A stretch of DNA of 64,000 bases from Parapusillimonas granuli (GTDB lineage Bacteria; Pseudomonadota; Gammaproteobacteria; Burkholderiales; Burkholderiaceae_B), in NCBI RefSeq assembly GCF_013416525.1, contig NZ_JACCEM010000003.1, forward strand, positions 430,706 to 494,705, given 5' to 3'. Below, piece by piece: positions 35,609 through 44,352 of this stretch. The first letter of the stretch is position 1. Every line of letters starts with the position of its first letter. The translations under genes and the position numbers were made by a program. The notes below the pieces were generated by a model that did no database searches, was not told the DNA's origin, and saw only the letters and a program-made list of their open reading frames with translations.

Positions 35609-36765
35609 TAAGTTTCCTCATTGCCCGGCTGCTTGTCGAGCAGGCGGGCGGGATCGAATAAAGGCATCTCGGGCTGCAGGCCCAGGATGTGCTGTGCGAT
35701 GATCTTCCCCATGAAGGGGCCGCTGGTGTAGCCCGAGTGCGCGCTCCCGACGACATAGGCGCCCTCCACCCCGGGCACGTCGCCGATGATGGGCATGGCG
35801 TCGGCCGTTTCCGCTTCCAGCCCCAGCCAGATGCGCGCGATGCGGCCTTCCGACATCCCCGGCACGACATAGCGCGCCAGGCGCATGTTGCCGATGAGGT
35901 TTTCAGGAATGGCCTCGACGCCGCCGCGTTCACGATCCCCGACGCCCTGCCAGCCGCCGCCGATCAATATGGTGCCGTTCGCGAACTGCTTGAGCGACAG
36001 CAGGCCGTTGGCCACGCTCATGACGGTGCGCATCACGGGCCGCATTCTTTCCGTGATGCTCAACTGATTGATCAGCGTCTTGATCGGGATCTTCACCCCC
36101 AGCCAGGCCAGCATCGGCTCTATCCAGACTCCGCCGGCCAATACGATGCGCCGGGCATGCAGCACCCGGCCGCCGCCGCAGCGGATGCGGAACACGCCGC
36201 CGAGGCGGTCCACGGCTTCCACCGGAAGATTTTCGTACAGGCTCACTCGCTGCGCGTCCAGCCCATGCCTGAAGGCGCGGCCGGTGAGATAGGCGGAAGC
36301 GAAGCCGTCGATGTCGCAGTGCGCGGCTTTGAGCAGGCGCGGGTTCAGGCCGGGCTCGACCTCGAGCGCCTGTCGCGGCGTCAGGATATTGATGTTCGCG
36401 CCATACTCGCGCCTGGCGGCGGCGCGCTGTTCGAGCATCTCGCATTCCGCCTCGGTGAATGCCAGCGTCAGGCCGGGCACATGGGTGGCAAGCACCCCGG
36501 CGCCCAGCCACTGTTCCGCCGTCATCCACATTTCCCAGGCTTTCATGGCATAGGGAACCAGGGCCGCGCGGGTCATGTGCAGCGTCAAGGTGCCGGCGTT
36601 CACGCCCGACGCCTCGCGGCAAAGCTGCCCGCGGTCGATCAGGGCGACGCTCATGCCTCCCTGCGCCAGGTGGAATGCCGTCGAGCAGCCCATGACTCCC
36701 GCGCCGATCACCGCCGCGTCGAACGGCCGGTCGGCCGAATTGATGAGGTCCGGTCCGTTCGTCAT
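35608..36765 (-). CDS. FAD-dependent amino-acid dehydrogenase, DAO family (opine/D-hydroxyproline dehydrogenase catalytic subunit type)
   Basis: 385 residues. FAD dinucleotide motif VIGAGVMGCSTAFHLAQGG (18-36), ASGVNAGTL, and the C-terminal GLEAETADAMPIIGDVPGVEGAYVVGSAHSGYTSGPFMG are typical DAO (glycine oxidase / OoxB / HcnC) marks. It oxidises an amino or imino acid and passes electrons to the partner subunits encoded at 36762 and 38189. ATGA overlap with 36762. The substrate may be a D-amino acid, cyclic imino acid or opine. Confidence 0.9.
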   Translation of the reverse strand: MTNGPDLINSADRPFDAAVIGAGVMGCSTAFHLAQGGMSVALIDRGQLCREASGVNAGTLTLHMTRAALVPYAMKAWEMWMTAEQWLGAGVLATHVPGLTLAFTEAECEMLEQRAAARREYGANINILTPRQALEVEPGLNPRLLKAAHCDIDGFASAYLTGRAFRHGLDAQRVSLYENLPVEAVDRLGGVFRIRCGGGRVLHARRIVLAGGVWIEPMLAWLGVKIPIKTLINQLSITERMRPVMRTVMSVANGLLSLKQFANGTILIGGGWQGVGDRERGGVEAIPENLIGNMRLARYVVPGMSEGRIARIWLGLEAETADAMPIIGDVPGVEGAYVVGSAHSGYTSGPFMGKIIAQHILGLQPEMPLFDPARLLDKQPGNEET

Positions 36766-38189
36766 AGCGGCGCCGCCTTCGGCAAGGGGATGTCGGCGTA
36801 GTCGTAGTCCCCGGTCAGCTGCTCCAGGGAGACCGGCCGCAAGGGCGCGCGGCCGGTAAAGAAGCCGACTTCGGTGCGTTCGCAGCCGGCTTTCAGCGCC
36901 GCCAGCTCCGCGGCCACGTCGCCGCAGCTGCGGCCTTGGCACGGCCCCATCCCGCAGCGGGTCCAGGCCTTGAGCTGGTTCATGTCGCGCGCGCCGCCGG
37001 CGACGGCGGCGTCGATTTCCGCGCGGGTGACGTCCTCGCACCGGCACACCACCGTGTCCGGCGCAATGGTCTCGACCTGCCTGGCCGGCAGCGCCATCAA
37101 GGCTCCCATGGCCCGACCGAACTTGCCGGCTTTTCCCAGGCTGCGCTGGGCCGGTCCGGCTTCACGCTCGAAAGCGTTCTTGTCCAGCGCGCCCAGGTCG
37201 TGCGCGACGGACAGGCCGGCAAGCAGGCCATGGTGGACGGCCGCGGCGGCGCCCGAGATGCCGCAGCCATCGCCGGCAGCATACAGGCCGGCGAAAGAAG
37301 TGCGGCAGCGCTCGTCGGTCACCACCACCCAGCCGCCCAGCTTCCTGTCGAAGGTATGTTCGGCCCGGAGCAATCGGCTCACGTCGGTGCCCGGCACCAG
37401 ACCGTTGCCGACCACCACGGCATCGACATGCACCACCCGCCGTTCGCCCTGGATGATCCGCCTGTCGCCATCCACGGGGGCGAGCGTGGCGCGCAGCCCC
37501 CTGCCGGCGGCCTCGACTTTTTCGATCGCATGCGCCGAGAATATGGGAATGCCCGCGGATTTGATCCGCGCCAGCCATTTCGCTCCTTGCCACATCAAGT
37601 CGGGGCGGGACGCCATGGCGGGCGAGGCTTGCAGCCAGGCCGACCGGGGCGCCGCATCGGCCAGCGCCGCGACCTTGCCCCCGCCTTCCACGATGCCCAC
37701 CGCCACCGCCGCCAGCAAAGGCCCGCAGCCCGCGACCAGGGTGTTGGCGCCGGGCAGCATTTTCTGCGACTTCAGCAATATGGTGGCGGCCGCAAGCCCC
37801 ATCACCTTGGGCAGAGTCCAGCCGGGGAAGGGCACGACGCGCTCGGTCGTCCCGGAAGCGAGCACCAGGGCCCTGCATTGCCAGTGAACCGGACCGTCCG
37901 GCCCGACCGCATCGACCCGCAAGCCCGTGCTGACGTTCCAGACCGTATGGTTGAAAAAGGCGAGCACCCGGCTATGCGCGAGGTGACGGCGCAGTTCGTC
38001 GCCTTCGTGCGTCGCGGGCGAGTTTCCGGACGAGGCGAAGCCTGGCGGCATCGGGCGGAATACCTGCCCGCCCGCATCATGGTTTTGATCCACCAGCACC
38101 ACTTTCAGGCCATGGCGGGCGGCGGCGACCGCGGCGTTCACGCCCGCGGGCCCGGCGCCCAGCACGACCACGTCGACTTCGTTGTCCAT
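36762..38189 (-). CDS. FAD/NAD(P)-binding oxidoreductase with BFD-like [2Fe-2S] domain (OoxA/HcnB type)
   Basis: 475 residues. N-terminal FAD motif VVLGAGPAGVNAAVAAARHG (8-27), a second dinucleotide-binding half, and a C-terminal BFD-like cluster domain with CRCEDVTRAEI and CGMGPCQGRSCG Cys ligands. Matches subunit A/B of opine oxidase, HcnB and D-hydroxyproline dehydrogenase. Transfers electrons between the DAO subunit and the respiratory chain. Start overlaps the ferredoxin-like subunit stop (TGATG). The frame is open further upstream but only antisense to that subunit's codons. Confidence 0.9.
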   Translation of the reverse strand: MDNEVDVVVLGAGPAGVNAAVAAARHGLKVVLVDQNHDAGGQVFRPMPPGFASSGNSPATHEGDELRRHLAHSRVLAFFNHTVWNVSTGLRVDAVGPDGPVHWQCRALVLASGTTERVVPFPGWTLPKVMGLAAATILLKSQKMLPGANTLVAGCGPLLAAVAVGIVEGGGKVAALADAAPRSAWLQASPAMASRPDLMWQGAKWLARIKSAGIPIFSAHAIEKVEAAGRGLRATLAPVDGDRRIIQGERRVVHVDAVVVGNGLVPGTDVSRLLRAEHTFDRKLGGWVVVTDERCRTSFAGLYAAGDGCGISGAAAAVHHGLLAGLSVAHDLGALDKNAFEREAGPAQRSLGKAGKFGRAMGALMALPARQVETIAPDTVVCRCEDVTRAEIDAAVAGGARDMNQLKAWTRCGMGPCQGRSCGDVAAELAALKAGCERTEVGFFTGRAPLRPVSLEQLTGDYDYADIPLPKAAPL

Positions 38190-38482
38190 CACGGCGCCTC
38201 GTTGCTGATGGAGGACACCTGCAGCGACGCCACCAGGGGCTGCTGGCAGGCCGGCACCTTGCGTCCGTTTACCCAGACCAGGCATTCCTGGCACGAGCCC
38301 ATCAGGCAGAACATGCCGCGCGGCTGATGGCTGCGCGGGCTGTCGCGCAGATGCGCCATGCCGGAGGCGAACAGCGCGCAGGCGACGCTTTCCCCGGCAT
38401 AGCCCGTATAGGACACGCCATTGAACGTAAACGACACCGGCTCGCCCCGTGCCACCCCTTTTGTGATTCGCATGTCTCCCAC
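38189..38482 (-). CDS. small (2Fe-2S)-binding subunit (HcnA / OoxC type)
   Basis: 97 residues, plant-ferredoxin-like. The cluster Cys residues are in MFCLMGSCQECLVWVNGRKVPAC-type spacing around 57-79 (Cys58, Cys63, Cys66, Cys78). It is the small third subunit of the dehydrogenase complex with 36762 and 35608. GTG start at 38482 after AAGGA, or ATG at 38473. First gene of the leftward arm of the divergent locus. Confidence 0.88.
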   Translation of the reverse strand: MGDMRITKGVARGEPVSFTFNGVSYTGYAGESVACALFASGMAHLRDSPRSHQPRGMFCLMGSCQECLVWVNGRKVPACQQPLVASLQVSSISNEAP

Positions 38483-38521
38483 CCCGTCCTTGATTCAGCC
38501 CAACAAAAAACTCGTTCAGGC

Positions 38522-38579
38522 TTGACTTTCATCCTGGTCATCACGTACAGTGTACGTATCGTATACGAATCGTACACGA
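38522..38579. promoter_or_regulatory. promoter and tandem palindromic operators of the divergent hydantoinase/ABC locus
   Basis: A rightward promoter TTGACT (38522-38527) - 18 bases - TACAGT (38546-38551) is overlapped by ACGTAC-AGT-GTACGT (38543-38557). It is followed by two near-identical 10-base palindromes, TCGTATACGA (38559-38568) and TCGTACACGA (38570-38579), whose starts are 11 bases apart, about one helical turn. Symmetry around GTATAC/GTACAC is typical of FCD-type GntR operators, and such a gene ends the rightward operon. Confidence 0.65.
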
Positions 38580-38662
38580 CAAGGCAAGAAGAATTACGCG
38601 GGTGGCTTGTGGTTCCCACCAAGGGCGCAACGGGCCGATTCATTCATACATGGAGAAGACAA

Positions 38663-39487
38663 ATGAAGCTAATCAAGGCTTTTGTGGGTGCTTTCGTAAT
38701 GGCCGGCACAGCCATCCTGGCATTGGGCCCGGCGGCGGCCCATGCGCGCAGTCTCGACGAGGTCATGGCCAGCAAGAAGCTGATCGTGGGCATCAATCCC
38801 AACTTCCCGCCTCTGGGCGTGTATAACGACAAGAACGAGATCGACGGCTTCGACGTCGACGTGTCGCGCAAGATCGCCGAAATGCTCGGCGTCAAGCTCG
38901 AGATCGTGCCGGTCGGTTCGCCGGACCGCATTCCTTTCGTCATCAGCAACAAGATCGACGCCGTCATGGGGGCCATGACGCGCACCGACGAACGCGCCAA
39001 GGTCATCGACTTCACGGTGCCGATCCATACGGAAGTGCTCGGGGTGCTCACCACCAAGGACAAGCCGTACAAAGAATGGACCGACCTGAACAATTCTTCG
39101 GTCAGGATGGTGGAAGTGCGCGGCGCCACGCCCGTGAAGCTCGTGCAAGAGCAGCTTCCCAAGGCCCAGCTGCTGCTGCTGGACAACTACCCAGACGCGG
39201 TGCGCGCGCTTGCCCAGGGCCGCGCCGACGCCATGATCGACGTGCTGGACTTCATGCGCGAACACACCAACAAGCATGCAAACGTCAAATGGCACATGAT
39301 GCAGACCCCGATCGACGTCTACTATTGCGGCATGGGCGTCCAGAAGGGCAATACCTCGCTGGCCGAACGCCTGAACGGCATCATCAAGGAGCTGCACAAG
39401 AACGGCTTCATCGACGAGAAGTGGGAAAAATGGTTCGGGGGCCCCATGCTGCATGATCCGCGCAGCTCTCCCTACTACAACAAATAG
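38663..39487 (+). CDS. polar amino-acid ABC transporter substrate-binding protein
   Basis: 274 residues with Sec signal peptide (about 1-28, AAAHA cut) and the family-3 solute-binding fold: VGINPNFPPLGVYNDKNEIDGFDVDVSRKIAEMLG, and an Arg in VEVRGATPV. Binds an amino acid or amino-acid-like ligand. The ATG at 38663 follows GGAGAAG. A strong hairpin separates it from the permease genes, which usually lets the receptor be made in excess. Confidence 0.92.
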   Translation: MKLIKAFVGAFVMAGTAILALGPAAAHARSLDEVMASKKLIVGINPNFPPLGVYNDKNEIDGFDVDVSRKIAEMLGVKLEIVPVGSPDRIPFVISNKIDAVMGAMTRTDERAKVIDFTVPIHTEVLGVLTTKDKPYKEWTDLNNSSVRMVEVRGATPVKLVQEQLPKAQLLLLDNYPDAVRALAQGRADAMIDVLDFMREHTNKHANVKWHMMQTPIDVYYCGMGVQKGNTSLAERLNGIIKELHKNGFIDEKWEKWFGGPMLHDPRSSPYYNK

Positions 39488-39507
39488 CCCTGCGCGCTGT
39501 TGCGGCT

Positions 39508-39580
39508 CCGGGCTTCGGCGCCCGGGGCCCGAACAGACCTTGTACGTGCGGGCCCCGGCGGTAGTTCCCCAGGGGCCCGC
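39508..39580 (+). other. two RNA hairpins between receptor and permease genes
   Basis: The first hairpin has arms CCGGGC/GCCCGG (39508-39525). The second has perfect 9-base arms GCGGGCCCC/GGGGCCCGC around a 15-base loop (39548-39580). No T-run follows, so read-through to the permease is expected. Such structures protect the upstream receptor message from 3' decay and set receptor-to-permease stoichiometry (inference). Confidence 0.55.
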
Positions 39581-39634
39581 GCACGGCAAGGCAAGACGCG
39601 AAGACGCACCCCGGGTGCGTTGCAAGGAGACGAT

Positions 39635-40303
39635 ATGGAGTTGCAGTTTTCGGCCATCTGGGGCCACTTTCCCTACTTGCTGGGCGGCGCCTGGATCAGC
39701 CTGCAGGTGGCTTTCCTGGCCTTTGCGGGCGGCATGCTGCTGGGGCTGATCGGCGCCTCGCTGCAGGCGTACGGCAACCGCATCGCCAGGCGCTGCGTGA
39801 ACGGCTACGTAGGCTTTTTCATGAACACGCCGCAGCTGGTGCAGATTTATTTCATCTTCTTCGCCCTGCCCGAGATCGGCATACTGATGACTCCGTACGA
39901 GGCCGTGCTGCTTGGCATGACCTTGAACGCCGGCGCCTACCTGACGGAAATCCAGCGCGCGGGCTTCGAATCGGTCCAGGTGACTGAAATGGAAGCGGCG
40001 GAAACCATGGGTTTCTCGCGCATCCAGTCCATACGCTACGTGATCGTGCCGCACATCATCAAGGTGCTGTTCCCGCCCCTGTCGAACCAGTACATCATCA
40101 TGACGCTGGGCACGTCCATGGCGGCCATCTTCGGGCTCGAAGAGCTGACGGGGCGCGCCTTCAACATCAATTCGGAAACCTTCAGGTCCGTCGAGATATT
40201 CACGGTCACCGCGGGTGTATACATTGCGATCACCTTCCTGGCGACGCTCTCGCTCGCACTGATAGGCCGCTACGGCTTCCGCGCAAAGATGAGGCTCTTC
40301 TGA
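39635..40303 (+). CDS. amino-acid ABC transporter permease (HisQ/M type)
   Basis: 222-residue permease from the ATG at 39635 (AAGGAGA ribosome site). About five helices and the EAA loop EAAETMGFSRIQSIRYVIVPHI (about 120-140). Pairs with 40303 as the heterodimeric channel. Its stop overlaps the next start in TGATG. The open frame upstream covers only the hairpin region. Confidence 0.92.
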   Translation: MELQFSAIWGHFPYLLGGAWISLQVAFLAFAGGMLLGLIGASLQAYGNRIARRCVNGYVGFFMNTPQLVQIYFIFFALPEIGILMTPYEAVLLGMTLNAGAYLTEIQRAGFESVQVTEMEAAETMGFSRIQSIRYVIVPHIIKVLFPPLSNQYIIMTLGTSMAAIFGLEELTGRAFNINSETFRSVEIFTVTAGVYIAITFLATLSLALIGRYGFRAKMRLF

Positions 40304-40992
40304 TGCTGGAAACGCTACTGAACGAAATCCCCAGGTTCTTCACCTACTACAACATCGTCTTCCTGTTGAAGGCGCTGCTCGCCACCTTCCTGCTGTCGGC
40401 TCTGGGGTGCGTCATCGGGTCGGTCCTGGGCTTCCTGATCGCGGTCGGGCGCAACACGACCTCGCCCGTGCTCATGCCGTTGAGGGGCGCCCTGATCCTC
40501 TACACCGAGATGTTCCGCCGGATTCCCTTCCTGGTGACGCTGATGCTGGCCTTCTTCGTCTTCCAGGCCTTGAAATGGGATCTGTCCATGTTCAGCGTGG
40601 CGCTCGTCACGGTCTGCGCGATCGGCACCGCCTTCATTGCGGAGATCGTGCGCAGCGGCTTCGAATCCGTGCACGACAACCAATGGGATGCGGCGTACGC
40701 CATGAATTTTTCATACCTCCAGACCCTGCGCTATGTGGTGGTGCCGCAGGCATGGAAGGTAATCCTGCCGCCGGTGTTCAGCTTCTTCATCCTGTTCATC
40801 AAGGATACGGCGCTGGCGTCCCAGATCGGCGTGCTGGAGCTCACCTACGCCGGCAAGGTCATGAACAACAAAGGCTTTTCGGCGACGCTCGTCTTTGGAA
40901 CCATACTCATCCTGTATTTTTCGCTGTCCTATCCCCTTGCAAAATTCGGCCAGCGGTTGGAGAAAAAACTTGCCCCAGCTAGAAATCGTTAA
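40303..40992 (+). CDS. amino-acid ABC transporter permease (HisQ/M type)
   Basis: 229 residues, second channel subunit. N-terminal helix, then an EAA-like loop (WDAAYAMNFSYLQTLRYVVVPQAWKV, about 128-153) in which the usual EAA is DAA. Overlaps both neighbours, so translation is coupled along the transporter genes. Confidence 0.92.
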   Translation: MLETLLNEIPRFFTYYNIVFLLKALLATFLLSALGCVIGSVLGFLIAVGRNTTSPVLMPLRGALILYTEMFRRIPFLVTLMLAFFVFQALKWDLSMFSVALVTVCAIGTAFIAEIVRSGFESVHDNQWDAAYAMNFSYLQTLRYVVVPQAWKVILPPVFSFFILFIKDTALASQIGVLELTYAGKVMNNKGFSATLVFGTILILYFSLSYPLAKFGQRLEKKLAPARNR

Positions 40993-41707
40993 CCTGAAGG
41001 CCTCATACGGGGGCCAGACCGTGCTTGAAGACATCAACATGGCCGTCGAAAAGGGCGAGACCATCAGCCTGATCGGCCCTTCGGGCTCGGGCAAGAGCAC
41101 GCTGCTCCGCGTATTGACCGGCTTGCTGCCGCCCATCTCCGGCCACGTCATCCTGGACGGCAAGAAGATCGACTACCGCAACAAGGCCCAGGTACAGGAA
41201 TTGCGCCGGCACATGGCCATCGTGTTCCAGCAATACAATCTGTTCCAGAACATGAGCGTCATGAAGAACGTGACCATCGCGCCAATCAAGATACGCGGGC
41301 GCGACAAAAAAGAAGTGATCGAATATGCCACCCACCTGCTTGAACGGGTCGGCTTGGCCGACAAGCACGACGCCTACCCCGACGAACTGTCCGGCGGGCA
41401 GAAACAGCGCGTCGCCATCGCGCGCGCGCTTGCCCTGCGCCCCGACATCATCCTGCTGGACGAAGTCACGGCCGCGCTGGACCCCGAGCTCGTCAACGAA
41501 GTGCTGGACGTCGTGCGCCTCATGGCGTCGCAAGGCATGACCATGTTCATCGTGTCCCACGAAATGGCCTTCGTGCGCGAGGTTTCCGCCAAGGTGGTCT
41601 TCATGGCGTCCGGCCACGTCGTTGAAGTCGGCACGCCCGAACAGATTTTCGACAATCCCACGCAGCAGCGCACCAAGGATTTCGTCGGAAAGATCCTGCG
41701 CCATTGA
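40970..41707 (+). CDS. amino-acid ABC transporter ATP-binding protein (GlnQ/HisP type)
   Basis: 245 residues. GPSGSGKST, the Q-loop VFQQYNLF, LSGGQKQRVAIARAL, ILLDEVTAALDPEL and SHEMAFVREV are intact. The likely start is a TTG at 40970, 7 bases after a GGAG site and 23 bases inside the permease gene; the frame also opens earlier but those codons read another frame of the permease gene. The family's usual DEPTSALD is DEVTAALD here. Confidence 0.9.
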   Translation: MPQLEIVNLKASYGGQTVLEDINMAVEKGETISLIGPSGSGKSTLLRVLTGLLPPISGHVILDGKKIDYRNKAQVQELRRHMAIVFQQYNLFQNMSVMKNVTIAPIKIRGRDKKEVIEYATHLLERVGLADKHDAYPDELSGGQKQRVAIARALALRPDIILLDEVTAALDPELVNEVLDVVRLMASQGMTMFIVSHEMAFVREVSAKVVFMASGHVVEVGTPEQIFDNPTQQRTKDFVGKILRH

Positions 41708-41720
41708 GCACCGTGCCCTT

Positions 41721-42614
41721 ATGAACGCAGGCGCCCGGAATCCCATCTTGCGCAGCATAGCCCTGTACATCGCGGCGACGGTGTTTTTCGTGGCGCTCGA
41801 TTCCCTGGCCAAGGTGATGGTGATGGGATCCCTGCCGCCCGCACTCGTCGTCTGGGGCAGATACGCCGGCAGCCTCGCGCTGGTGGTCCTGGTCATGCTC
41901 TTTGCCGGTGTCTCGCAGACGGTCGCCACCAGCAGCCTGGCGCTGCAATTGACCCGCGGCATACTGCTGGTGGGCGCCACGGGCTGCATGTTCCAGGCCG
42001 TGAAAGTGCTGCCCGTGGCCTTGTCCTACGCCATATCCTATGTGTCGCCCTTCATCGTCCTGCTTGCGGCCTCGCACTTCCTGAAAGAGCAAATCACCCG
42101 CAAGCAGATAATGGGCGCCCTGATGGGCTTCGCCGGAGTGCTGGTCATCATGCGGCCCGGCGCGTCGGACTGGCAATGGGCCATGCTGCTGCCTTTGGGC
42201 GCGGCCACGTTCTACGCGCTCTACCAGGTGCTGACGCGCATGGTGGGCCGGCGCGACAGCCCCTTGACCTCGTTGTTTTACGTAACGCTGGGTGGTACCC
42301 TCATCACCACCCTGGCCCTGCCGTGGTCTTATACCCCCATGCCGGCCTCCACATGGGCGCTGATGGGCGTGCTGGGCGCGCTCGGCACGGTGGGCCATTT
42401 CCTGCTCATCTGGGCCTACACGGGCGCCGCCGCCTCGGTCCTGTCCCCATTCGTCTATGTGCAAATGGTCTGGGCGGGGATAATTGATGTTTTCGTTTTT
42501 AATACGTCGTTCGACCCCGTCGCCATCATCGGCGCCTGCATCGTGATCGGCGGCGGCCTGTTGATCATAGAAAGTGTACAGAAACGTAGCCAGACTGCCC
42601 CACATAAAACATGA
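41721..42614 (+). CDS. EamA/RhaT-type DMT-superfamily transporter
   Basis: 297 residues with ten predicted helices in two EamA repeats (about 10-140 and 155-285), each ending in short basic loops (KEQITRKQIMGALMGFAGVLVIMRPG in repeat one). Exports or imports small metabolites such as amino acids. It stands between the amino-acid importer and the GntR gene, so it may export a toxic intermediate or surplus product. ATGA overlap with the regulator. Confidence 0.87.
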   Translation: MNAGARNPILRSIALYIAATVFFVALDSLAKVMVMGSLPPALVVWGRYAGSLALVVLVMLFAGVSQTVATSSLALQLTRGILLVGATGCMFQAVKVLPVALSYAISYVSPFIVLLAASHFLKEQITRKQIMGALMGFAGVLVIMRPGASDWQWAMLLPLGAATFYALYQVLTRMVGRRDSPLTSLFYVTLGGTLITTLALPWSYTPMPASTWALMGVLGALGTVGHFLLIWAYTGAAASVLSPFVYVQMVWAGIIDVFVFNTSFDPVAIIGACIVIGGGLLIIESVQKRSQTAPHKT

Positions 42615-43279
42615 AAGACATGCGATCCACCAAACGCCTGCCGGCTGAGCCCACCCCCATCAACCTGGGCGACCTCGCATACCACACCATACGGCAACTG
42701 ATTCTGCAGCGCGAACTGCCCGGCGGCTCCGCGGTCGTCGAAGGGCGTCTTGCCGAAGAACTCAACATCTCGCGCACACCGATGCGGGAAGCCCTGGTGC
42801 GGCTCGAAGGAGAGGGCTTGCTGGTGCGCGCGGGGGCCAGGTCGTATTCGGTGCGGACGGTCAAGGCGTCAGAGCACTTCCAGAGCCTGCAGGTTCGCGA
42901 ATGGCTGGAAAGCAAGGCCATAGAGCTGGCCATCGGCAAGATCCCCAAGGACAAGATATCGGACCTGCGCGAAAGAATCGAAGCGCTCAAAGACAGCAAC
43001 CACCAGGAACCCATCCACTGGCAGGTCGACGACATGCTGCACATGCTGTGCCCTGAAGCCTCGGGCAACGTCGTGCTTGCGCGGCTCATCGCACAGGCAC
43101 GCGTCAGCAACCGGCTGTTCGAGCTCATGGACCCCTTCGGCCGCGTGGACGACGACCGGGCGGAACACCTGGCCATCCTCGATGCCCTGGAGGCCGGCGA
43201 CGCCGAAGCCGCAAAACGCGCGCTGGCGACGCACTTCAAGAATCTGGGGGATTATGTGATGAAGCGGGTCAGGGGGTAG
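42611..43279 (+). CDS. GntR-family (FadR/FCD) transcriptional regulator
   Basis: 222 residues: HTH at about 18-80 (ILQRELPGGSAVVEGRLAEELNISRTPMREALVRLEGEGLL) and an FCD domain from about 90. Last gene of the rightward arm, overlapping the DMT transporter gene by ATGA. It is the natural candidate to bind the tandem TCGTATACGA palindromes at 38559-38579 and to control both arms. Confidence 0.9.
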   Translation: MKDMRSTKRLPAEPTPINLGDLAYHTIRQLILQRELPGGSAVVEGRLAEELNISRTPMREALVRLEGEGLLVRAGARSYSVRTVKASEHFQSLQVREWLESKAIELAIGKIPKDKISDLRERIEALKDSNHQEPIHWQVDDMLHMLCPEASGNVVLARLIAQARVSNRLFELMDPFGRVDDDRAEHLAILDALEAGDAEAAKRALATHFKNLGDYVMKRVRG

Positions 43280-43359
43280 TTTGCGGTTGCCTGGGCTGGA
43301 ACGGGCGAACTGGCCAGGCAGCGCACCAGCGCCTGTTCCCGGCCGGTTCGTGGAAACGG

Positions 43360-44352
43360 TCACTCGTTAATGGAAATCTTCGCTGTTGTAACCACCTTCT
43401 TCCATTTGGCGATATCCGATATCATCTGCTGCTCAAGCTCTTTCCCGCCTATCTTTCCTGGCTCCGCACCCTGTTCCTTCAGCTTCGCCTGGAAACGCGC
43501 ATCGTTCTGCATATCGGTGAGCGCCCGCATCAGCTTGTTCTTGACGTCGTCCGGCAGCCCGGCCGGGCCCATGACAGCGAACCAGTTGTCAATGACGACG
43601 TCTTTATATCCGGCCTCCACGGCTGTGGGCAGATCGGGAAAAAGAGAGGACCGGCTTTGCCCCGTCACGGCGATCGCCCGCAAGCGGTCCGACTTAATGA
43701 ACGGCAGGGCGCCTGGAATGGTGGCGAACATGACCTGTATGTTGCCCGCCATCAGGTCCGTCAGTGCCGGATTGGCACCCCGATAAGGAACGTGAGTCAT
43801 CTTCACATCCGCTTCTTGGCCGAAGATCTCGGCGGCCAGGTGAAAGATGCTGCCCACGCCTACCGAGCCGTAATTCACCGTGCCTGGATTGCTTCTGGCC
43901 GCATCGGCGAGATCCTTGAGGGACTGCGCCTTCAGGGTGGGGCCTACGACAACAACGTTATCGACCACGGCCACCATCGCGAGCGGCGTGAAATCCTTGA
44001 TCGGATCCCAGGGGAGGTTCTTATAAAGCGACGGGTTGACGACGTTGGTGCCGGCGTTCGCCATCAATAGTGTGTACCCGTCGGGCGCTGCTCGTGCTGC
44101 CTGAGCCGTACCGATATTCCCGTTCGCACCGCTGCGATTTTCGACAACTACGGATTGTCCGAGCCGGGATCGCAGCTCGTCCGCGACCAGGCGGCCAAGA
44201 ATATCGGTTGAGCCGCCGGGCGCGAAAGGTACGACCAGCGTGATCGGTTTGCTGGGGTAGTCGGCGGCCTGCGCAACGGGCAGCGCTCCAAGCGCAAGTC
44301 CTGCAGAAAGCACGGCCAGCGCTGGAATGCGAAATAGCGACTGATAGTTCAT
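43360..44352 (-). CDS. Bug-family tripartite tricarboxylate receptor
   Basis: 330 residues with signal peptide ending AQA near residue 29 and the hallmark YPSKPITLVVPFAPGGSTDILGRLVADELRSRLG plus VVVENRSGANGNIG. It is the last gene of a leftward operon with enoyl-CoA hydratase, CoA-transferase and nitroreductase; its start overlaps the nitroreductase stop (ATGA). No TctA/TctB partner is present. Confidence 0.93.
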   Translation of the reverse strand: MNYQSLFRIPALAVLSAGLALGALPVAQAADYPSKPITLVVPFAPGGSTDILGRLVADELRSRLGQSVVVENRSGANGNIGTAQAARAAPDGYTLLMANAGTNVVNPSLYKNLPWDPIKDFTPLAMVAVVDNVVVVGPTLKAQSLKDLADAARSNPGTVNYGSVGVGSIFHLAAEIFGQEADVKMTHVPYRGANPALTDLMAGNIQVMFATIPGALPFIKSDRLRAIAVTGQSRSSLFPDLPTAVEAGYKDVVIDNWFAVMGPAGLPDDVKNKLMRALTDMQNDARFQAKLKEQGAEPGKIGGKELEQQMISDIAKWKKVVTTAKISINE

